Of a stretch of 64,000 nt of DNA, positions 47,462 to 58,790 are shown piece after piece. The stretch spans positions 682,001 through 746,000 of the forward strand of contig JAPWFG010000019.1 in assembly GCA_028015205.1 (NCBI GenBank). Reading direction: 5' to 3'. The translations under genes were made by a program, and so were the position numbers. Every line of letters begins with the position of its first letter. Position 1 is the stretch's first letter. The notes beneath the pieces are model-generated. The model saw nothing but the letters and a program-made list of their open reading frames with translations, was not told the DNA's origin and did not search any database. The stretch is from Mytilisepta virgata. Lineage: Eukaryota > Mollusca > Bivalvia > Mytilida > Mytilidae.

Positions 47462-47888
47462 ATGTTGAGAAGAACTGTGAGCTATGTTAAACCAAATCAC
47501 AAATTAAACTTGTTATGTAAGATAAGAGATTTATTGTGTAGTTATGGTTTTGATAATGCATGGTTGGCACAAAATGTTGTAAATGAAACTATGTTTATAT
47601 TAGAGTTGAAACTGGAAGGTATCATAATTTAGAAAGACAAAATAAAATATGTAACATGCGTAACTGTAATGATATATATAAAGAGGATGCATATCATTTT
47701 ATTTTGGGAAGTATAAAATACAAAGATATTAGTATAGAATATATCAAACCATGCTACAGGAGGCGTCTATCAGTTTATAAATTAACACAACTAATGTCTG
47801 TTCATCAAACAACAACACTTAACAATATTGGAACATATTCATATTTGCTGAAAGAATTCATAATTCCAATAGTTAGTATATGTCATAC
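47462..47888 (+). pseudogene. LINE ORF2 remnant, interrupted by an inserted element
   Basis: A first frame (47462 to about 47610) encodes KPNHKLNLLCKIRDLLCSYG and DNAWLAQNVVNETMFI, resembling the region after the RT in animal LINEs. It stops, and another frame continues with RVETGRYHNLERQNKICNM, then YHFILG and LTQLMSVHQTTTLNNIG, the Cys/His-type C-terminal part. The first segment is too short to appear in a 60-codon ORF list. The family matches the copy at 14.8 kb in layout but not closely in sequence. The frame is cut at 47888, where the long-TIR element begins. Confidence 0.65.
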
Positions 47889-50538
47889 TTACGGGGCGCC
47901 GAATGGGACTTGAACTTTTTGTAATCAAAATCAATTTTGTATACACAAAATTCAATTCTGTCAGAACAAAATCATTTTTGTCTTACAAAGCTATGTGATA
48001 CAGATTTGTTTTATGAGAACTTCAATTTTGTAATGACAAAATTCATTTTTGTAGACAAAATTCATTTTTGTCAAATAGGTATGCAAATATAAACTTATTT
48101 GCACACAAAATTGACTTTTGTTACCAATATTTAAATTAAAACACAAAAGTCAATTTTGTGAGACAAAATTGAATTTTTACGCAATTAACATGTTGATTAA
48201 ATTAGCATCCTGTGATTTTGTAATTAAAATTATTTTTTGTGTAGACAAAATTGAGTTTTGTTAGACAGAAATGAAAATTTAACACAAAATTGACTTCTGT
48301 GACAGAAGTCAATTTTGTATGCAAATTTGTATCTGCAACTGAATTCTCTCATTACGATTTTGTAAGAAGGCCTCTCATTGGATATAATATACGCGAGTCT
48401 CGCAGGTTCAAGGATATATCATATGGGTGATGCGCTATTCTGCAAAAATAAGTGATACCTAATAAAGTATATATGTCAAATATAGGACATTTTGTGCAAT
48501 GGTGATTATAATAATATGACGTCCTTCTTTTGTTTTAATGTCAACAAACGCAAATATTTTGTCGTGGCGTGTCCTAAAAATAAATATTCTGGCCAGAAAA
48601 AAACCATGACACCCCCCCCCCCCCTTAAAAGTTAAATGGTCCGTCCCTTATGTAGGAGGGGATCATTTTTTTTCGTTTATTGTACAAAAATCACCAACAT
48701 TTTTTTTTCGCCTCGCTCTACTCTGCAGCAGTACACTCAATAATTTAAAGGCCATCGCTATTTTGCTGGCTCAGTCGTCAAAATATGTGATATATTACCA
48801 AAAACTTTGAATTTAGGCACGATACATCAGTCTATTAAAAAAAATCTGCTATTAATAATTTAATCTTAAAATCACATAATGTTGTCCTAATAATATACTA
48901 TCGAATGCAGTTTCGAAATTAAGGGGTCCATGATCTCATTTTTTAGATATTTTGAAAAAACTGTCGACTTTTTAGGCATTGCACAACTGTTGATTTTAAG
49001 CGGGAAATGGCGTGCCATCATAACGCAAAACGGATACTCGCGTGTCCCGATTCCCGCGTGTATGAATAAAAGGCTTGGAATCACCCTCTTTGAAAAGAAT
49101 TCCTGACCAAATTATATGTTTTACAATAATTTTGCTTATTGCATCTTTTGTGTTAAATGTCCTGTCACCAATTGGACATAATGCTGTGGATTGCGTTGCC
49201 TCTGTAAAAATAAATTTTATAAAATTGTTTTTTCGCCGATTATTGAACTTCTGTTTCTATCCAAAGCAATATATGTATTTAAACGTATATGACTAGCGTT
49301 TCTTAGAATATGTCTAATTAGTATTTGTACTCTCTTTTAAAAAAAAAGCAAATCACCATAAGTTAGGAAGTCCGAGAAATTAATTCTGTAATTTCATTTT
49401 TATTAAATGATGTACAAAAACGTAAAGGTATCTGCATGATACATGGAAGTTCCTCACAATATTAATGCACCATTTGAACTAATAAGGGATTTTACAACTA
49501 CATGAACTATAAATATAGATGTAAATGTATCAGAATCTTTATCTATTCCAAAGGGAAAACTTTCCGCCATGAAACCCATTAAAACGCCACCCTTTAGTTT
49601 TGGTGGGGTTCCTCCTACTCGTTTCTGTGTGTACTTTTTAGTATTTTGTGTTATTTGTTGTTTGTCGTTTGACTGTCGTCTTTTTGGTGTTCTTGATGGT
49701 GTTTTTTGTCCACTGATTTCCCTCTCTGCGCGAACCGTTTTATGACGTAACGTTATTTTCTGCGAAAAAGAGAATTAGCTACGTTGCGGGAAAAGGAAAA
49801 TGTTCCGCGAAAAGTTCTAGTTGGACGTTAGCGACGCGATTATCTCCCCTGTAACTGTATCGTATGCTTTTAAGGCCAAAGAAGGAAGTCATATTATAAT
49901 AAACAATATTGTACAAAATGTCCTATATTTGCAATATATACTTTATTAGATATTTATACTTACTTTTGCAGAATAGCGCATCGCCCATATGATGTGTCCT
50001 TGAACCTGCGAGACCCGCGGTACTTATCCAATGAGAGTCCTTCTTACAAAATCGTGATGAGAGAATTAATTTGCATACAAAATTGACTTTTGTGAGAAAA
50101 ATGACTTTTGTGACACAAAATTGACTTTTTGTGGCATAAAACTGACTTTTGTGTTAAATTTTCGCTTCTGTTTAACAAAAGTCAATTTTGTCTGCACAAA
50201 AATAAACACAAAATTGAATTTTGTGACAAAATCTCAGTTTTGTATGCAAATTTGTTCACAGAATCCAAACTAAACTAATTTGCATATAAAATTGACTTTT
50301 GTCGCCCAATTTTAAAATTTGGTAACAAAAGTAAATTCTGTGATACAAAAATGAATTTTGTCATGACAAAGTAACTTTTGTCCACTGAAAGATAATTTTG
50401 TATGACAAAATTTAAATTTGTAGTATGTTACAAATTTTCTTAAACTGAGCTCATTTTTGTTGAACAAAACTCACTTTTGTCCGTACAAAATTGAATTTCG
50501 AGTACAAAACCACAAGAGTCCTGTTCGGCCTCCCGTAA
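47889..50538. mobile_element. 2.65-kb DNA-transposon-like element with long palindrome-rich TIRs
   Basis: The ends are inverted: TTACGGGGCGCCGAATGGGA at 47889 and the complement of TTACGGGAGGCCGAACAGGA at 50538. Arms continue with arrays of small dyads of the type ACAAAATTGACTTTTGT (47925-48320 and 50060-50510). They then continue with about 185 bp of clear inverted homology (48340-48530 against 49880-50065) containing TCTCGCAGGTTCAAGGA and ATGCGCTATTCTGCAAAA. TAC flanks both ends (47886-47888 and 50539-50541) as a possible 3-bp target duplication. The 1.35-kb interior has a poly-C run (48609-48624) and no transposase-like frame, so the copy is probably non-autonomous. The superfamily is unknown to me. 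Confidence 0.85.
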
Positions 50539-50541
50539 TAC

Positions 50542-52425
50542 TCCGCTTTATCCATTTATGAAAAAAAAACAACAAACGGTAGTTTGAATAAGGAGAGTAT
50601 TGACTAAGGTCAAATTAAAATAAACTCCACTGTAAAAAAAATGCTTTATTCGTAATTCAGCTGATTCTTGGTGCTCACAATATACAATATACCTTATTTC
50701 GAAAGACCGACGGGAAATGTGATTATCAAGAAAATTGTTATCGTTAACTTCTCAACTAACTAACAATGCAATATCCAGTTCGTATGGGTTTAATGAATGA
50801 CATTTTATTTGCTCTATTTTGATCATTATTTGTTTTTAAAAATCGCTTTTAGACAAGAGGCTAATGTCTTTGAATTTCGTCAGAATCAAGCGCCTCTGGT
50901 TGCCTTAGCTGCCTCAGACCCCCACCCGATTTATTGCCTCATCCGTGCAGGACAGAGGAAAATTTATGGCCTTGATTTCAGTGGCATAGCAACGCATAAG
51001 GCACTGAAGCACTGTGCTTTCACATCATTTTGATCGAAAAAAAGTATAAAAAAAACAGAAATAGAGTATAGATTAAGGATAAAGAGCTAAAATTCCTAAT
51101 AAATAAAGTTATTTTATTTTAATTAAACTTCCACAATACTTTTGAATGAAAGTCCGCTGTGATACTGTTGTGGTCTTCTTCTGCTCTCCCTAACGCATAT
51201 GGTAATGACAATGTAAGCCTTTGTTGTTTGTTACACCGGATAATTCAGTGTACTGTGAGAGTTTAAAATTTCAATACTTCTAATCAGTCTTCTCGCTTAT
51301 CCATACAATTAAAAATTTTGCACGTTTTGATCCCGTGGGGAGACAACATGAAAATCATCTCAAGAACTGCATGACTAAAGAAACTGAGACAGGATCCAGA
51401 AGCTTTGCTCATTTTCTATTAAACATCATTGCTATATGTACTAAAACTCGGTAAACAACGGATCATATACCCTGTCTCTACTTTCATTTCATTAGACTTA
51501 ATATTACGGATACATTTTCTTGGAAATATATACGTTTACGTGCTGTCAGTATTTAATAGTGGATACAGTAAGGACCTTACTCCCGGGTACTTTTCCTGTT
51601 TTTGTGCTTCTACATCAATCCAGCCATAGCTGCTAAATCACTGTCTATTATCATTATTCGTATAATATATATATATGTTACAGTAAATTTGTGTAATTAT
51701 TAATTACTATATTTTCTTGAACTGATCGGGCGGAGTCCCGGGGGGGGGGAGGGTGGTTAACTCTCTAGATTTTTTACGGGGGTGTGCGGAAATGGCCTAA
51801 GAAAAGGTACCCGAGCATATACCAGAATACATGTCAATAATATACCGGAATAATAAATTTATTTCAAGCTATTAAAAGTTCCATTATTGTAATTTTTTTA
51901 GGTGGAAGTAGGATTATAAACAGGATATACATATTATAAATTTATAATAAAACACTATCTTACAAATCTTAATCCTATGGCTAAAATGTGTACGCATGCG
52001 CTCCAACAAATGCTGCCCCGTTTTTTTATCCGTGCTATGCAGGCGACATAACAATGATATATTTATCAAGAGATATACTATCCGTCCTATTACCTAGGAT
52101 CTGGCCCTAATTAAAATTGTTGGAAGTGTAAAAACAAAAATTGCCGGATATGAAACAAAATATTGTCGGAAATGAAGTGCAACCAATGAAATTGATTTAG
52201 GTTACCTCTCACCCTCTAATGAGATTGACTCTCTTTTGATTATTCAACCGCCGTAAGTTCCGCCCTAGTAGGTGAAAAAAATCTAGTAATATTAAGATAT
52301 CAAATTTTTGAAGTTACATGGTCATTTACCCCATTAAGGGTGATTAAAAAGCTTTCACAATGAGCTCTTATTCATGTCATTCCCTTACTTGTGATTTGAA
52401 ATAGAAACCCATAACATTTGCTAAA
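50542..52425. other. No gene assigned; one short GC-richer frame
   Basis: At 50850-51033 (+) an AG-preceded stretch encodes REANVFEFRQNQAPLVALAA, then DPHPIYCLIRAGQRKIYGLD. It is less AT-biased than its flanks and could be an exon fragment, but I do not recognise it. A G-run lies at 51740-51751. The rest is featureless. Confidence 0.4.
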
Positions 52426-52610
52426 ATGGCACAAGACATAAAAGTGAGACACTTTACAGATGAACTTTTCAAATTTTATAACGACAAGAAAGAAAAAGTT
52501 TTGTTACCAAAACAGAAGATAGAGGAAATCATTAATTGCTTACAACTAATAGCTGATGATGAGAATTACAAAAAGTCCAGAGATAATTACATGTACTATC
52601 TATTAAGGTA
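52426..52610 (+). CDS. Isolated exon-like frame, possibly KRBA2/integrase-like N-terminus
   Basis: The ATG at 52426 opens 61 codons (MAQDIKVRHFTDELFKFYND, then KQKIEEIINCLQLI and SRDNYMYYLLR) and ends exactly at AG|GTAAAT, a good splice donor. The pattern (short helix with FY..., LLPKQ..EEIINCLQ, then DYYLL-R) recalls the N-terminus of KRAB-A-domain-containing-protein-2-like genes, which derive from transposon integrases and are expanded in bivalves. No continuation is visible before the HEATR3 promoter region only about 500 bases downstream. It is therefore either a stranded exon of a decayed copy or a first exon spliced across HEATR3. The family call is a guess from memory; the exon-like structure is what the sequence shows. 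Confidence 0.35.
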
Positions 52611-52759
52611 AATAATTTGAAATTTTCAAATTTTCAATACACGTGTAATACTATTTGAACCTTTTTGTATTACATGTTATGTACACCGGTCATATAAGCT
52701 TTTTTGGAATACAGAATATATACACTACAACAAGGACGTATAATAGACGTCCTTGACTA

Positions 52760-53035
52760 CAACTATTAATAAATGAACTTTTATATATATTAAAAAATCA
52801 TTTATTAATATTTGTAATTCATTTATAAATATAAAGGAAAATTGTTTATATATTAATATTTATAATTCATTTATTAATATTTAAAATTCATTTATTAATA
52901 TTTACAATTCATTTATGAATATCAATAATTAATTGTCATCTTTTTAAATATTAATAAGTGAATTATAAATATTAATAAATGAATTATAAATATTAATAAA
53001 AGAATTATAAATATTTATAATTATTTATAAATAAA
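52760..53035. repeat. AT-rich foldback of about 21-bp tandem units
   Basis: The left arm (52785-52925) repeats AATTCATTTATTAATATTTA. The right arm (52940-53035) repeats its complement, TAAATATTAATAAATGAATT. The structure is the same design as the foldback at 26.4-27.2 kb but with a different unit. It ends about 115 bases before the ETS-type site of the HEATR3 promoter. Confidence 0.85.
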
Positions 53036-53149
53036 AACAAATAAGCTTTTTGTCCACTTTGGCTTGCCATAAATTTGTAGGAACAAATTTGAAGTGATGA
53101 ATATTTATGTCCGCTGACTGTACTTCTTTTAGCAACACCGATGAAATAA

Positions 53150-53157
53150 CCGGAAGT
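53150..53157 (+). promoter_or_regulatory. ETS-type site in HEATR3 promoter/5' UTR
   Basis: CCGGAAGT, the ETS/GABP core consensus frequent in housekeeping promoters, lies 110 bases upstream of the HEATR3 start codon in a segment richer in GC than its surroundings. No TATA box at a suitable place is evident. The transcription start cannot be placed. Confidence 0.45.
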
Positions 53158-53267
53158 AACTGGTATCAGTATCACCGGAACCCAGTTCCCCATACCGCAT
53201 GTTTTCAGACCCGATTCTCCAGATTCTGTCGTCTAAAGTTAATTTTTAAAGATGTCAGTCTCCGGCC

Positions 53268-53402
53268 ATGGGAAAATCAAAACAAAAGCGATTTAAAGTA
53301 AAGCAGACTCCTCCCACTGGACTGCAGAGTGTTAAGGAATTTGACCTGGAGCTTGAATCTTCAGGAACTTTATCTTCTTCTCTCCAACCAGTTCTTGACC
53401 AG
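53268..53402 (+). CDS. HEATR3 (HEAT repeat-containing protein 3), coding exon 1
   Basis: The ATG sits in a strong context (CCGGCCATGG). The 45 codons begin MGKSKQKRFKVK, matching the conserved MGKSrtKRFK start of HEATR3 with its basic nuclear-localisation-like run, and end ...SSSLQPVLDQ just before GTAAAA, in phase 0. HEATR3 is the animal counterpart of yeast symportin Syo1. It binds ribosomal proteins uL18/RPL5 and uL5/RPL11 and carries them into the nucleus for 5S RNP assembly. The conserved start and the fit with the next exon make this assignment strong although only about 100 residues are in the window. Confidence 0.88.
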
Positions 53403-55754
53403 GTAAAAACTTTAGTGGTGTTTTTCTGGAAGAAAGGTTCAATATATACAACAATTGCTTTAAAATGAGACATGTTCATAACACAAAAACTTCAATATTC
53501 AAATGAAAGTGTGTCTAAGCATATGAGAGAGGTGAAAGTTTTTGTGAATGTAAAATTATGTACAAAACAAAAAAAAATGGATAACAGAACATACCATTCA
53601 CCCAACAGACATAACCCCAGACAAAAAAATAACGCAACAGAGAGTCTGGATATGTAGTGGTGTCCTGATGATCGATTGTATTAGAAAATCAGTCGATTGG
53701 ACCTAGTTCTAAGCAGTCGATTATAAAGTTTTATGATCCGATTAATCAGAAATTTTCTACTTCACTTTTACTTTTGATTCCTGTTTCTGCTGACATCATC
53801 AGGTTGAATGTGTGGTTTCGTATCTCGTTGAAAATGTAAATAAGAGCAATTTTTAAAACAATTTGAACCCGATAGTGTTTTAAAATGAAATAAGAAGTAA
53901 GCAAGTCAGTAAGACTGAATTTGCATCCAAAATCTTTGATTAATTCTGTGCTAGTCCGAGATTGCTCCGTCTTAGGCCTTGTTTGTGAGATGCTGGGGCC
54001 GTGGGACGTCAGAGCACACTTCATGTGGAAATTGCTGACCCAAACTTGGGCTGGCAGTTTTTAGACTCGAAATCGTAATATATCCAATTATACATAGATA
54101 AATCATACATCATTCGATTCCTTATTCATTTTTCTCTTAGAATATGTACAATTTATTCACCAACAATCTCCCTGTACCACAAACAAAAGCTTTATTCCCT
54201 TCAACCCACCATTTTCATCATTTCACTTTCACTTTTAACAAGATATTGCTATCACAAGTTATTTCTTTTCAAAGCTTGGAATCTCAGGAGCTAATTTATG
54301 CATGTATGTTGGCATGAGTCAACCTTATTTACATACCACTGAAAACATGACTATAAGCTTTGAAACGACAAGTAGGGGTTAATAACTAGGACTTTGCTGA
54401 CCACAATTTTTGTGACATGAGTAAATTAAATTGTGAGAAATGAGTTGGAAAAATTTCTGTCGAACATTGGTAAAATTGCATATTTTTTTACCATTTTCAC
54501 AGAAAATTTAAAATGTTTCTATGATCAATTATTTGTTGGTGTTTGAAGCACTTTCTGTATTTTGCCATATCTGAATAGCAGTATATATACATGTCTATGA
54601 ATATTATTAACTTTGAAACTGCCCCATGATCAAGAAATCAATGAGGCCACTTAAAAATAATTTCACATCTGAATTTTGGAGTCTAACCCAAGCCAATGCA
54701 GTATGATTACCAACAAGGTGACCGGTTTCTAGAACTGTAAAAATTGGTTGGATGGTACATAATTTAGATAGCAGGGTCAGAATGTGTTTGTTTTAAATGA
54801 AAAATTAAGAGGGCTCTCATAGCTGCTGGTCTGATTATGTTGCTCTATTAAACGAGAAAGTCAGAAATAACAGTCCTATAAATGGTTTACTGCTATCTTG
54901 CATATAGTTCAGCAGAAATTGGCATTATTCATGAGAGGCTAGTATAAATTTAAAGTCTTCAAGTCATTTGGATAAAGAGCAATTTTTACAGAATTACACA
55001 AACTTTTGTATTTGTAGCCTTTCCTGTAAAAAGATCTTATGTAATTTCAAAGTCTCAGTGGGTTATTAGTGAGAATTTTGCATTTCAGTTGAAACTAGGA
55101 TGGGAAAACCCATTCATGATAAGTGCTTTCTGGAAGCAGAGTATTTAGCTAAAAATGTTGATATCTATTATAAAACTTTTTAAAAGCATTAAACAGCTTG
55201 TGAAATCTATAATCCTGTAATAAAAGTTTTTAGTACGTGTAATTGTATGGTTTCACTGGTTAAAATCTTGAGAAAATTCTTGCAAAACATACCAGCTGTG
55301 ATATGTACACACCACAAGATGATGCCAAGACACGTCTGCCAAGAAAATAGAAGCAAATAATCGGAAGATTTAAGTTGTCCCTTTTATTATAAATTTTAGT
55401 ATATATCTCCCCATTTTCGATATGTCTTAATCCGTAATGAATATATTTTAAGATTTTCATGAACAGTAGATTACCCCATCTGTACTTTACACTTTTCAAA
55501 AATGGGCATGAAAATAGTAAACATGATTTTAAGGTACATGTAAGTTTTCAACTTATTAAATACCTAAAATTTGCATAAATTATTTTGTGTACATACACAA
55601 TGATTCTACTTTTGTGTCCTTATCTTTTATTGAATTCACTTTTTCTTGCAGACAGAGGTAGATCCAAGCACTCCGTCAAATAAATAATCTGGATGAAACA
55701 AGCGATCTTATAACAAAATATTGGACCACTCAAATTGATTTTTTCTTGGTTTAT

Positions 55755-57072
55755 TGTCAAGCCTTCGACTTTTGTCGAAAAAGCGAGACATAGCGATCCT
55801 ACATTCCGTCGTCGGCGGCGGCGGCGGCGTCCACAAATATTCACCCTGTGGTTAAAGTTTTTGAAATTTTAATAACTTTCTTAAACTATCCTGGATTTCT
55901 ACCAAACTTGGACAGAGGCTTGTTTATGATCATAAGATAGTATCCAGAAGGAAATTTTGTAAAAAAAAAATTCCAGTTTTTCCGTATTTTACTTATAAAT
56001 GGACTTAGTTTTTCTGCCAGGAAACATTACATTCACTCTGTGGTTAAAGTTTTTAAAATTTTAATAACTTTCTTAAAATATCCTGGATTTGTACCAAACT
56101 TGGACAGAAGCTTGTTTATGATCATAAGATAGTATCCAGAAGTAAATTTTGTAAAATAAAAATTCCAGTTTTTCTGTATATTACTTATAAATGGACTTAG
56201 TTTTTCTGCCAGGAAACATTACATTCATTCTGTGGTTAAAGTTTTCAAAATTTTAATAACTTTCTTAAACTATCCTGGATTTGTACCAAACTTGGACAGA
56301 AGCTTGTTTATGATCATAATATAGTATCCAGAATTCAATTTAGTAAAAAAAAAAAAATTTTTCCGTATTTTACTTATAAATGGACTTAGTTTTTCTGCCA
56401 GGAAACATTACATTCACTCTGTGGTTAAAGTTTTTAAAATTTTAATAACTTTCTTAAACTATCCAGGAATTTTACCAAATTTGGACAGAAGCTTGTTTAT
56501 GATATAAAGATTGTATCCAGGAGAAAATTTTGTAAAATATTTATTTCTGTTTTTCAGTTTTTTACGTATAAATGGACTTAACATTGCATTCACTATGTTG
56601 TGAAAGTTTTTAAAAATTTTAATAACTTTATTATTTTTATTAAGTTTGCAGAGAAGTTTCTTCATTATCAAAATAGAGTATCCAGAATATGTCACCTGGC
56701 CTTAAACATCTTATTCTAATTCACTCTAAATGTAGTTTATGAGAAAAAAATGCAAATTTCCTATAACCCACAATTTTCTTATTTGTACATATATTCTACT
56801 TTTTTAATTAAAGGCTAGATCATTAAGCACTTTAAAATTTGTCTTCTTTAACATTTGTTCATTCAATAAATTTATGTTTCTACTCATTTATAAATCTATA
56901 TATATATAATTGCATACTATATTAATTTTTTACAACAAAATCTTTTTTCATACATTTCAAATGTTTTATTTCATTAACTGCAAATCTATTATGTGCATTC
57001 ACCTATCACACTGAAAATATAGACAACATCAAAAGTAGGCGAGACACTGGGTTCCGCGGAACCCTTACAAAT
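55755..57072 (+). mobile_element. Hairpin-ended tandem-core element, family 2
   Basis: The head has the hairpin TTCGACTTTTGTCGAA (55764-55779), then AAGCGAGACATAGCGATCC and a CGTCGTCGGCGGCGGCGGCG-like run. Four to five units of about 185 bp follow (55843-56690), each with TGTGGTTAAAGTTTT, ACTTTCTTAAACTATCCTGG, ACCAAACTTGGACAG and AAATGGACTTAGTTTTTCTG; the last is degraded. The right end has GGCGAGACAC followed by the perfect 16-base palindrome GGGTTCCGCGGAACCC (57049-57064). The GCGAGACA motif near both ends is in the same orientation. No protein is encoded. Confidence 0.75.
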
Positions 57073-57174
57073 TTTTAATTTTTAATTGTCATACTGATGT
57101 ACATGTATTATCATTCTTCATTATTCAAAGAGAAAATAAATTGAGTGAGATTATCGTTTGCTTTTTTGTGGAAT

Positions 57175-57620
57175 GCAGGGCCCAAGGGTTTCTATTTCGT
57201 GCTGCCCATCGAAAGTGAAATTTTATATGCCCATCGTAGACGGGACGTATTATGGTATACCAATGTCCGTCCATCTGTCTGGCAACACTTTGTACCATAA
57301 CTCAAATTTGCTTCTATCAATTCTCTTGAAATTTTAACACAACATTAGGACTGACAGAAGAAAGCTCCTTTTTGATTTTGACGATTTTGCATTTTGTCAT
57401 TCTGTAGTTATGGGACTTAGATTGTCCAAATATAAGCAATATGTCACACACGAACTGGAGTACGCCTTGACTGATTTTCTTTAAACTTAAACAATTTATT
57501 ACAAATAATGGTCTGAGGATCTGTATGCTTTTTGACGATTTTCACTTGTGTTGTTCCAGAGTTATGGGACTTAAATTGTCCAAATATAAGCAATTTAATA
57601 GAAAAAAATTTCCTGCTTAC
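57175..57620 (+). mobile_element. Tandem-core element, family 4 (partial)
   Basis: The head carries TGCCCATCGTAGACGGGACG and TATTATGGTATACCAATGTC followed by a short GTCC-rich run. Two units of about 156 bp follow, sharing TTTTTGACGATTTT and TTATGGGACTTA(G/A)ATTGTCC plus AAATATAAGCAAT (about 57375 and 57531). No 3' hairpin is seen, so the copy is probably truncated. The frame at 57525-57854 begins inside it and is not a gene. Confidence 0.6.
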
Positions 57621-58617
57621 ACAATGATTATATTTAGTGTGTTGTTACAGTGTTATAATTTAGCTATGTTAAGCCGTCAAAAAAGTAACGTGACACTTAA
57701 TTTGCTAAAAAGGCGCAGCAGTGTATTAGTGATTAATTTTCTGGGGAAATTGAAATGTTTTAAACAATTTGACATGACTGCTGTTGTTATCATTTCAAAT
57801 ATATTTTTTGTAAGTCCATATTTCTGCATACAAGGGGAGTTTCTACATTGGTGAAATTCAAATAATTATCTTTTTGACATTTAGACACTATTGCCGAAAA
57901 CTCTTGATTGTTTCAAATGAAAATCATTCTAATACAGGATCAATGACTGAGAAGACATTTAAAGTATTTTATGTCTTGAGGAAACAGTGTTTTTACTCCA
58001 ATAATTAAGACTTTATTTGAAATTCAAAATTATATCCTGAAGGGTTTACAACATTCAAAATACCATAAACACAAAGTAAAATACAAATCAATGCAATTAA
58101 TTATATATGGGTAAAAGAAACAAATGCATATATTATGTAGCTGTAGAGTCCACTTTCCTTGGTTCTATGAACTTTTTTATAAATCGAGGAACAAACTGCA
58201 TAAGATTATTAGTTGATGTGTTTTAGTTTTTCAAAAGATGGATAGTTGTCTATATTTGGCAGTATTTCAATGATATTATTGAAGCAAACCTGTTTTAACA
58301 GGTCATATTTTGAACAGTTGAAGAAATGTATTTGATCTTTTATCTCATTTATATTATTTTAATTGACTTTTTGTCAAAAAATTTCCATGGAAATTTAAAT
58401 AAAAAAAAACACTGGTATGTACAAGAGTTTACAGATACAAGAATTTTAAGTTCTTTCCTATTTTCGTATCAGGAATGAAACATCACAGTGAGCATTTAAG
58501 AATGGTGGTATTTTAAGGGAGGTGGACTCACAATTTTAAACAGGTCATAGTGGTATTTTGATAAATTTGCTTCAAATTTCAATCTTTCTTGATTTAATCA
58601 TATTTTGTAATTTGTAG

Positions 58618-58790
58618 TTGTCAAGTGTGAATGAAGAAACAAGGGAATGTGGTTGTGCCTCTCTAGCTAACCTGGTAGCAAACCCCACAAATATCAAACA
58701 AGTGCTACAGAGTGACTGTATAAAGATATTGGCACCATTATTTGTAGACTCAAGTCCACAAGTTTGTCTTAAAGCTTTAGGAGCAGTAAG
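58618..58790 (+). CDS. HEATR3, coding exon 2 (gene continues beyond window)
   Basis: After the acceptor TAATTTGTAG the frame reads LSSVNEETRECGCASLANLV, then NIKQVLQSDCIKILAPLFVD and SSPQVCLKALGAVR, closing at AG|GTAAGC in phase 2. It corresponds to the first HEAT/ARM repeat of HEATR3 (human ...EVRECACAGLARLV... and ...TAAGALRNLS). The next conserved segment (NLSACGG-like) is not found before 64000, so the remaining exons lie to the right. Confidence 0.88.

Larger units (their letters stand above)
53403..58617 (+). other. HEATR3 intron 1 (5215 bp)
   Basis: It runs from GTAAAA at 53403 to TTTGTAG at 58611-58617. It holds a family 2 element (55755-57072) and a family 4 element (57175-57620). 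The remainder, 53403-55750 and 57620-58610, shows no exon, RNA gene or clear repeat. Both flanking exons are in phase 0, and the encoded protein reads continuously across the junction (PVLDQ/LSSVNEETREC), as expected from the family. Confidence 0.75.

Noticed and set aside
49075..49296. Frames in the interior of the long-TIR element (also 48887-49084, minus) as transposase remnants
   Set aside because: No catalytic or zinc-finger motif is visible, and both are short.
57525..57854. 109-codon frame
   Set aside because: It starts within a family 4 core repeat and has no domain.
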